Source of the DNA: Verrucomicrobiales bacterium
GTDB taxonomy: Bacteria; Verrucomicrobiota; Verrucomicrobiia; Limisphaerales; RI-55
Length of the DNA: 5,001 bases
Assembly: GCA_003484235.1 (NCBI GenBank)
Contig: DNDP01000171.1
Coordinates: 1,123-6,123 of the forward strand
Direction of reading: 5' to 3'
Numbering within the stretch: position 1 is the first letter of the stretch; every line of letters begins with the position of its first letter. Below, piece by piece: positions 1 through 5,001 of the stretch. The notes below the pieces were generated by a model. It saw only the letters and a list, made by a program, of their open reading frames with translations. It made no database searches and was not told where the DNA came from. A program made the position numbers and the translations under genes.

Positions 1-1
1 A

Positions 2-1441
2 GCCAGCGGCGTCGTCACACTGACCGCGCGGGGGAGCGCGTTCGACACGTTGCTAAGCGTCTTCGTCGGCGAGGCGATGAGCGAACTCGCGCTGGTGACC
101 TCGGATGATGATCAAGGTGGTTTTCACACCAGTCGCATTCAGTTTAACGCCACGGAAGGCACCGCCTACCAGTGGATGCTGGACGGTCTGGGCTTCGGCG
201 GTTCGGGAGGCAACTTCACCTTGAGTTGGGCGCTGGACACGGAGGCGACGCCGGTTCCGGTGATCGTGTCGGCCCCGCAACCGCAGGGCGTGCAGCAGGG
301 TGGCGAAGCGATGTTCTCCGTGCGGACCGGTTCCACGGCTGATCGGTTTCAATGGTACTTCAACGGCGAGGCGATTGAGAACGCCACCGGCCCGGAACTC
401 AGCATTCCCGACGTGCAGTCGCAGGACGTGGGTATGTATTTCGTCGAGGTGATCGGCGCGAAAGGCAACATCCAGCGCAGTCCGTTCGTGCCGCTGCAGA
501 TGGGGTTCCTCGGGAACATCCTCGCGGAGGACAAGGTCGAGTACAACAGCAACCGCCCGTCGCAGGGCGTGCCCATTTCGGTGGGGCTGGGCGAGACGGG
601 TTGGAACCAGTTTCCCGCGCAGGCGGGCGGAGGTCAGGGCGATCCCAATCCCTGCAACACGCCCTTTTTCAAGACGCTCTTTCAACTCGTCCATGCGGAG
701 GACGACGGCGTCATCCGCATCGACACCGAGCAAAGCGATGTCTTCGTGCTGCTCGGCGTCTATGAGGGTGCGGTCTCGTTTCTCACCAACCAAAACCAAC
801 TCGTCGCGTGCGACGTGATCAGCGGCCCGGACGGCCTGCCCTGCGCGCTGCAGTTTCAGGCGACGCAAAGCTCGAACTACACGGCCGTGGTCGCGCCGCT
901 GCAGGGCGGCGGCAACGACAGCATCCGCGTGACGGCCACGATGGGCGCCGCGCCACCGATTGCCGGCGAGCCGCAGTGCGTGTTTGTGCCGGACGGCGCC
1001 AATCATGTGCTCAACGTTCCGCCCAACGCCTGGACGCCGTCGCCGGTGGTGCAATGGCGTTTCAACGGCGTGGACATTCCGGGCGCTACGAACCTTTCGT
1101 TGAACATTCTCGACTTCAACGCGGGGCTAGCAGGCACCTACTCGGTGGTGATGAGCAACTTCGTCAGCACGGCCACCAACGCCGTCGCCCACGTGGCGCA
1201 ATCGGGCGCGCCGGTGCTGGTGCCCGAGCTGCTGGTGGCCGAAGGACAAACGCATTTCGTGGTTCGCGGCAGCGGCGATCAGCCGTTCGCGCTGGAATCC
1301 GCGCCGGAACCGGTCGGCCCGTGGACATCCGTCGCGACCAATCCCGACGCGTGTCTTCCGCTCTGGTACACCAACTTCAACGTGCTTCCGACGCCGCACC
1401 GCATGTTCCGCGCGGTGCATTGGTCCCCGCCCATCCCGTAG
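2..1441 (+). CDS. Secreted modular Ig-like / PPC-like domain protein (5' end missing)
   Basis: This is the C-terminal 479 residues of a larger exported protein. The frame is open to the left edge, and codons 1-16 already read as domain sequence (GSAFDTLLSVFVGE), so the ATG/TTG codons near 50 are not the start. Visible order: a PPC-like beta-sandwich (residues about 1-78, with the FDTLLSVF, SDDDQGG and IQFNATEGTAYQ motifs); an Ig-like domain (about 86-166, core FQWYFNG and DVGMYFVEV); a second, more divergent PPC-like domain (about 200-316, with LLGVYEG and ALQFQATQSSNYTAVV); a second Ig-like domain (about 318-400, VQWRFNG and AGTYSVVMSN); and a C-terminal beta module (about 405-479) ending FRAVHW. 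The Ig domains lack the usual disulfide cysteines, as is common in bacterial versions. Such modules mediate adhesion or carbohydrate/protein binding outside the cell; no catalytic domain, LPXTG motif or membrane anchor is visible here. The N-terminal part could hold an enzyme or further repeats. The stop TAG at 1439-1441 lies 16 bases before the next gene, suggesting an operon. The coding call is firm, the domain assignments good, the function unknown. Confidence 0.88.
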   Translation, partial: ASGVVTLTARGSAFDTLLSVFVGEAMSELALVTSDDDQGGFHTSRIQFNATEGTAYQWMLDGLGFGGSGGNFTLSWALDTEATPVPVIVSAPQPQGVQQGGEAMFSVRTGSTADRFQWYFNGEAIENATGPELSIPDVQSQDVGMYFVEVIGAKGNIQRSPFVPLQMGFLGNILAEDKVEYNSNRPSQGVPISVGLGETGWNQFPAQAGGGQGDPNPCNTPFFKTLFQLVHAEDDGVIRIDTEQSDVFVLLGVYEGAVSFLTNQNQLVACDVISGPDGLPCALQFQATQSSNYTAVVAPLQGGGNDSIRVTATMGAAPPIAGEPQCVFVPDGANHVLNVPPNAWTPSPVVQWRFNGVDIPGATNLSLNILDFNAGLAGTYSVVMSNFVSTATNAVAHVAQSGAPVLVPELLVAEGQTHFVVRGSGDQPFALESAPEPVGPWTSVATNPDACLPLWYTNFNVLPTPHRMFRAVHWSPPIP

Positions 1442-1444
1442 AGG
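1440..1444 (+). promoter_or_regulatory. Possible ribosome binding site (AGAGG) for the GTG start at 1458
   Basis: AGAGG overlaps the stop codon of the upstream gene and lies 13 bases before the GTG. The spacing is longer than ideal, so the site is weak. It is still better than anything ahead of the alternative in-frame starts at 1611 and 1644, where no purine-rich motif is seen. Its overlap with the upstream stop would fit translational coupling. Confidence 0.35.
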
Positions 1445-1457
1445 CGCACCCCTCGTC

Positions 1458-4400
1458 GTGAACCAGCCTCGCACCAGTCGAATCACGCAGTGGTACCTTG
1501 TCTCACGTCGCTCGACGGAATCGACGGCGGCGCAGCAGCGCCGCCCTACCTGTGCTGGTAGCGCGGAGCTGGCGGTCCGCCGTGACCTCCCGGCAACACG
1601 CAACGCGCAGTTGCCGAGCGCTTTCACCGCGTCCATCGCGCTGATGCTCGTATGTGTTTTCCTCATCGGTTCTTTGGCCCAGGCCGCCAGCAGCTTTACC
1701 AACCCGCCCATCGTGTTGACCGTCGAGGGCACGAACGTCTGGATTCGTCCGCACCAGACGAACACATGGATCACGGCTTTCCCCCGGCAGGAACTGCAGG
1801 AGAAGGATCGCGGTCGGACCGGTGCGGACAGCCGCACGTCGATCCGCCTCTCCGATCTCAGCGTCCTGCGGATCGGCGTGTTCAGTGAGTTCGAGATCCA
1901 ACCGCTGCCCGAGCCGGAGATCGAAGCGGAGTTCAGTCTCTGGCGCGGGTTGATGCGCCTGCTCAATCGCGATCGACCGGGCATTCACCGTTTCAAGACG
2001 CCCACCGCCACCGCCGCCACGCGCGGCACCGAGTTCGTGCTCGAAGTCGATGAGGACACCGGCCGCACCCGCCTCACCGTGTTTGAAGGCGAAGCGGAGA
2101 TGACCAATGAATTCGGCGCCGCGCTCATCGGTCCCGGCGAACAGGGCGAGGCAATTGCCGGTCGGGCTCCGACCGTGACCGCGGTCATCGACACCACCGC
2201 GATCGTGCAGTGGTCGCTCTACTATCCGGGCGTGCTGCACCTGGAGGACGTCGAACTGACCGCCGAAGAACGCGCCGAGCTGGCGGCGTCGCTCGCGGCG
2301 TATGGGGTTGGTGATCTGCTCGGCGCGTTGGCCGCCTATCCGGAGGGACGCGTTCCCACGTCCGGCGACGAAAGCGTCTATCTCGCCGCGCTGTGGCTGT
2401 CCGCCGGCCGGGTCGCCACCGCTGAACAACTGCTCGACGATCTGGCTGAATCGATCGACGGGCAATCCCGCGCAGGACGAATGTCCGCCGCACTGCGTCG
2501 CATGGTGGCGCTCGTCAACCAACGCCCGCTGCCGGTTGCTTCGCCGGACGCTTCGCGGTCATTCTCGGCCACCGAGTGGCTGGTCGAATCCTACGAGCTG
2601 CAGTCGCGCTTCTTTCTGACCGAAGCACTCACGGCGGCTCGTGAAAGCGTTCGCGTCGCGCCGGACTTTGCGTTTGGCTGGGTGCGTGTGGCGGAACTCG
2701 AATTCAGCCACGGCCGGGTTCCCGAAGCGTTGGAGGCGTTGGAGGCGTTGGACCGCAGTTTTGCGCTGGCACTACGCAACGCCCAGGCGGTCGCCCTGCG
2801 CGGATTTCTCCTCGCGGCGCAGAACCGCATCACCGCGGCCATCGAAGAGTTCGAGCGCGCCATCGAACTCGACGGCGGGCTTGGCAACGCCTGGCTCGGT
2901 CGCGGGCTCTGCCGCATCCGGCAAGGCGACGCCGACGCGGGGCGCTTCGACCTGCAGGTCGCCGCGGCATTGGAGCCGCAGCGCTCGATCCTGCGCAGTT
3001 ACCTGGGCAAGGCCTTTGCCAATGCCGGCGACACCCGGCTCGCGCGGAGGGAGCTTCACCTGGCCCAGGCCATGGATCCGAAAGACCCGACGCCGTGGCT
3101 CTACTCGGCGCTCCTGTTGCGCGACGAGAATCGCGCGAACGAAGCCGTCCGCGATCTCGAACACTCCCAGGAGTTGAACGAGAATCGTCGCGTGTATCGC
3201 TCGCGTCTGCTGCTCGATCAGGACCGTGCCGTGCGCGGCGCGAACCTCGCGCGGGTATATCAGGAGGCGGGCCTGGATGACGTGAGTTTGCGCGAAGCGG
3301 CGCGGGCGGTGAACTCCGACTACGCCAACTACTCCGCCCACCTTTTCCTCGCCAACAGCTACAACGCCCTGCGTGATCCCGACCAGATCAACCTCCGTTT
3401 CGAGACGGCCTGGTTCAGCGAATACCTGCTGGCGAACCTGCTGGCGCCGGTCGGGGCGGGCACGTTGTCGCAGGCGGTCTCGCAGCAGGAGTACTCGAAG
3501 CTGTTCGAGCGAAACCGGTTCGGCTTCAGCGCGAGCGCGGACTACTTCAGCCACGGCGAATGGTTCCAACGCGCCACGCAGCACGGGCTTTTGGGGAACA
3601 GCAGCTACGCGGCGGAGTTCTTCCGGCATACCGACGATGGTCAACGGCCCAACAATGATCTCGAACAGCTCGCACTGGTGCTGAACCTCAAACACCAGCT
3701 CACGCCGCAGGATGGTCTCTACTTCCGCGCGAGCTACTACGACACGGAGTCGGGTGACGTGTTCCCGTATTTCGATCCGGCCAACGCCAATCCCACCGTC
3801 CGCCTTGGCGAACGTCACGAGCCGTGGTTGCTCGCCGGTTACCATCACGAGTGGCAGCCGGGCCACCACCTGGTTGCGCTGGGCGGCTGGTTGAACGCGC
3901 GGTTCCAGGTGACGAACGGCCTGCACACCACGCCAGTGTTTGACCGCGGAACCGGGGGACCAGTCCAGGCCGCTGTTCCGATGTTGAGCGTTCAGGATTA
4001 TCGCGGGGATCTCGACCTCCATTCACTGGAGTTGCAGGACATCTGGCAGCGCGGCGACCATACTTTGGTGATTGGGGGAACGGCCCAGACGAGCGACTTC
4101 AATACCCGCAATCAGCAGGATGCCTTCGCCTTCTTCAATGGCACGCCGGTCACGTTCAATCTCACGCAGCACATCCGCTCCGACTTCCTCCGACTCGGCG
4201 CCTACGTCTACGACCACTGGCAGGTGCATCCGGACATCCTGCTGGTCGGCGGCATCAGCTACCATCACGTGACCCATCCGCGAAACCATCGGTTCGCACC
4301 CCTGGTCGAAGGCGAGGATTCGCGCGGTCAGGTTTCGCCCAAGGGCGGCGTCATCTGGACCCCCACTTCGAGAACGACTGTGCGCGCCGCCTATGCGCAG

Positions 4401-5001
4401 GGCATCGGCGGCGCAAGCCTGGATCAAAGCGTGCGCCTTGAGCCGTCACAGGTCGCCGGCTTCAACCAGGCGTTTCGCAGCTTGATCCCGGAATCGATCG
4501 CCGGTGCAAATTCGGCACCGACGTTCGAGACAGCGGCGTTGTCGCTGGAGCAGAAGCTGGGTGAACGACTGTTCCTTGGCCTTGCCGGTGAAGCGCATTG
4601 GTCGGAGGTCGATCGCACGATCGGCGTGGTGAATTTCGTCATTCCGACGACGCTGGGCTCCGGCTTCTCGGCCGGATCCACGCGCGAGGAACTGAATTTC
4701 CGCGAGCAGAGCCTGATCGCGACCGCGCAGCAGCTGCTGGGCGACCACTGGGGGCTGGGCGTGCGCTATCGGTTGAGTCGCGCCGAACTCGACCAGCTTT
4801 ATCCGGAATTGCCGGCGACGGTGACGACGTTGGGCGGTTTTCAACGACAGCAGGACGTCGAGGCGATCCTGCATCAGTTGCACCTGGGGGCGACGTACAA
4901 TCATCCGAGCGGCTTCTTCGGTCGCGCCGGCGCCGTTTGGACCGCGCAGAGCAACACCGGTTACAGCCCCGACCTGCCGGGCGACGACTTCTGGCAGTTC
5001 A
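1458..5001 (+). CDS. FecR-TPR-TonB-receptor-like outer-membrane barrel fusion protein (3' end missing)
   Basis: The frame is open without a stop from GTG 1458 to the right edge (1181 full codons). Residues 1-51 are a basic, low-complexity extension; residues about 52-76 form a signal-peptide core ending LAQA, so the protein is exported. A FecR-type domain spans about 86-235, with a typical ATRGTEFVLEVDED strand, LTVFEGEAE and a closing GPGEQGEA. A WSLYYPG motif follows at 252-258. Helical TPR-like repeats fill about 265-580 (examples: EALTAARESVRVAPDFAFGW, AAIEEFERAIELDGGLGNAW). A linker (about 580-686) carries SAHLFLANSYNALRDP and QEYSKLFERNR. From about 687 the sequence alternates polar and hydrophobic/aromatic residues in hairpins separated by loops, as in an outer-membrane barrel. 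SPKGGVIWTPTSRTTVRAAY (960-979) resembles barrel strands of TonB-dependent receptors. No plug domain or TonB box is seen. Inferred role: outer-membrane transport or sensing, with FecR and TPR in the periplasm; substrate unknown. The start is uncertain: GTG 1458 has the only plausible ribosome-binding site, while TTG 1611 and ATG 1644 are later in-frame alternatives giving signal peptides without a basic n-region. Confidence 0.87.
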   Translation, partial: MNQPRTSRITQWYLVSRRSTESTAAQQRRPTCAGSAELAVRRDLPATRNAQLPSAFTASIALMLVCVFLIGSLAQAASSFTNPPIVLTVEGTNVWIRPHQTNTWITAFPRQELQEKDRGRTGADSRTSIRLSDLSVLRIGVFSEFEIQPLPEPEIEAEFSLWRGLMRLLNRDRPGIHRFKTPTATAATRGTEFVLEVDEDTGRTRLTVFEGEAEMTNEFGAALIGPGEQGEAIAGRAPTVTAVIDTTAIVQWSLYYPGVLHLEDVELTAEERAELAASLAAYGVGDLLGALAAYPEGRVPTSGDESVYLAALWLSAGRVATAEQLLDDLAESIDGQSRAGRMSAALRRMVALVNQRPLPVASPDASRSFSATEWLVESYELQSRFFLTEALTAARESVRVAPDFAFGWVRVAELEFSHGRVPEALEALEALDRSFALALRNAQAVALRGFLLAAQNRITAAIEEFERAIELDGGLGNAWLGRGLCRIRQGDADAGRFDLQVAAALEPQRSILRSYLGKAFANAGDTRLARRELHLAQAMDPKDPTPWLYSALLLRDENRANEAVRDLEHSQELNENRRVYRSRLLLDQDRAVRGANLARVYQEAGLDDVSLREAARAVNSDYANYSAHLFLANSYNALRDPDQINLRFETAWFSEYLLANLLAPVGAGTLSQAVSQQEYSKLFERNRFGFSASADYFSHGEWFQRATQHGLLGNSSYAAEFFRHTDDGQRPNNDLEQLALVLNLKHQLTPQDGLYFRASYYDTESGDVFPYFDPANANPTVRLGERHEPWLLAGYHHEWQPGHHLVALGGWLNARFQVTNGLHTTPVFDRGTGGPVQAAVPMLSVQDYRGDLDLHSLELQDIWQRGDHTLVIGGTAQTSDFNTRNQQDAFAFFNGTPVTFNLTQHIRSDFLRLGAYVYDHWQVHPDILLVGGISYHHVTHPRNHRFAPLVEGEDSRGQVSPKGGVIWTPTSRTTVRAAYAQGIGGASLDQSVRLEPSQVAGFNQAFRSLIPESIAGANSAPTFETAALSLEQKLGERLFLGLAGEAHWSEVDRTIGVVNFVIPTTLGSGFSAGSTREELNFREQSLIATAQQLLGDHWGLGVRYRLSRAELDQLYPELPATVTTLGGFQRQQDVEAILHQLHLGATYNHPSGFFGRAGAVWTAQSNTGYSPDLPGDDFWQF
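1506..1590 (+). repeat. REP-like GC-rich hairpin element inside the N-terminal codons of the FecR-TPR-barrel gene
   Basis: Two adjacent dyads stand out. The first is a perfect 8-bp stem, GGCGGCGC (1526-1533) and GCGCCGCC (1538-1545), with loop AGCA. The second pairs GCGGA (1563-1567) with TCCGC (1576-1580), in the context TAGCGCGGAGCTGGCGGTCC. TCGACGG is also directly repeated at 1512-1518 and 1521-1527. From memory, 'GGCGGCGC..GCGCCGCCCTACC' and 'TAGCGCGGAGCT..TCCGC' resemble short dispersed intergenic repeats of Verrucomicrobiota genomes; copy number cannot be tested here. In the reading frame it encodes a low-complexity basic stretch (RRSTESTAAQQRRP and onward) before the signal-peptide core. 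There is no T-run after either stem, so it is not an intrinsic terminator. It may be a repeat that landed in frame, or the true start may lie downstream and the element may be 5' untranslated sequence. Confidence 0.5.
1611..1685 (+). other. Signal peptide hydrophobic core and cleavage region of the FecR-TPR-barrel protein
   Basis: Codons 52-76 (counted from GTG 1458) read LPSAFTASIALMLVCVFLIG then SLAQA. This is a continuous hydrophobic stretch ending in a small-x-small AQA motif followed by AS, a typical signal peptidase I site. Arginines lie upstream in RRDLPATRNAQ. This places the FecR domain in the periplasm rather than in an inner-membrane anti-sigma factor, and supports an outer-membrane destination for the barrel. 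Starting at ATG 1644 would leave only a short core with no basic n-region, which argues for a start further upstream. Confidence 0.75.
2727..2752 (+). repeat. 9-bp in-frame tandem repeat (GCGTTGGAG) within a TPR helix
   Basis: GCGTTGGAG occurs at 2727-2735 and 2736-2744, then GCGTTGGA at 2745-2752. It encodes ALE-ALE-ALD inside a TPR second helix (GRVPEALEALEALDRSF). The unit length preserves the frame, so it is compatible with slippage or duplication adding three residues to the helix. No other tandem repeat is evident in the gene. Confidence 0.75.

Noticed and set aside
53..1054. Minus-strand open frame (333 codons) opposite the Ig/PPC gene
   Set aside because: The translation is His/Arg-rich and unstructured, while the + frame carries clear Ig and PPC motifs.
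50..1441. TTG near position 50 as the start of the first gene
   Set aside because: The frame is open upstream to the window edge and the upstream codons belong to the same PPC-like domain, so the gene is 5' truncated.
808..1461. Second + frame open reading frame overlapping the end of the Ig/PPC gene
   Set aside because: The translation is almost entirely Arg/Gly/Ala-rich without motifs. It is a +2-type shadow of the real frame.
1526..1545. Perfect GC hairpin as an intrinsic terminator between the two genes
   Set aside because: It is followed by CTACCTG rather than a T-run, and it lies inside the open frame of the second gene.
1503..2522. Long open frame on the minus strand (339 codons)
   Set aside because: It is antisense to the FecR domain region, with low-complexity Gly/Arg-rich translation and no domain signature. 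The + frame has a clear signal peptide and FecR motifs.
2772..4022. Long open frame on the minus strand (416 codons)
   Set aside because: It lies opposite the FecR-TPR-barrel gene. Its translation is rich in Arg, Val and Ala with no recognisable domain, as expected for the antisense of GC-rich codons, while the + strand shows coherent TPR and barrel sequence.

Overview
The window is a GC-rich stretch carrying two protein-coding genes, both on the + strand and both cut by a window edge. No tRNA, rRNA, CRISPR array, transposase or phage gene is visible. The protein style points to Verrucomicrobiota (PVC group). The evidence is a secreted protein with cysteine-free bacterial Ig-like domains, PPC-like beta-sandwiches and a C-terminal 'alleged value plus result' type module, followed by a very large FecR-TPR-outer-membrane-barrel protein of a kind I associate with that phylum. 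This assignment rests on recognition of the protein families, not on a search.

Layout. Positions 2-1441 hold the 3' part of a gene for an extracellular or cell-surface modular protein. Its order is PPC-like, Ig-like, PPC-like, Ig-like, then a C-terminal beta module. The reading frame is open to the left edge, so the true start lies outside. After a 16-base gap, a second gene begins, probably at a GTG at 1458, and stays open in the same frame to the right edge (at least 1181 codons). It encodes an N-terminal extension with a signal peptide, a FecR-type domain, a long TPR-like helical region, a distinctive linker and a TonB-receptor-like beta-barrel that continues past the window. Its N-terminal codons (about 1506-1590) run through a hairpin-forming, REP-like GC-rich sequence that looks like an intergenic repeat caught inside the reading frame.

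How they fit together. The tight spacing and shared strand suggest co-transcription. A reasonable inference is an envelope system. The second protein would sit in the outer membrane, with its FecR and TPR parts in the periplasm taking the place of the usual TonB-receptor plug. The first would be exported to the cell surface or medium, possibly to bind a polymer or another surface protein. The substrate is not evident from sequence.

The most noteworthy item is the fusion of FecR, TPR and receptor-like barrel in one chain with no recognisable plug or TonB box in the part seen. The large open frames on the opposite strand (for example 53-1054, 1503-2522 and 2772-4022) are shadows created by GC-rich codon usage.
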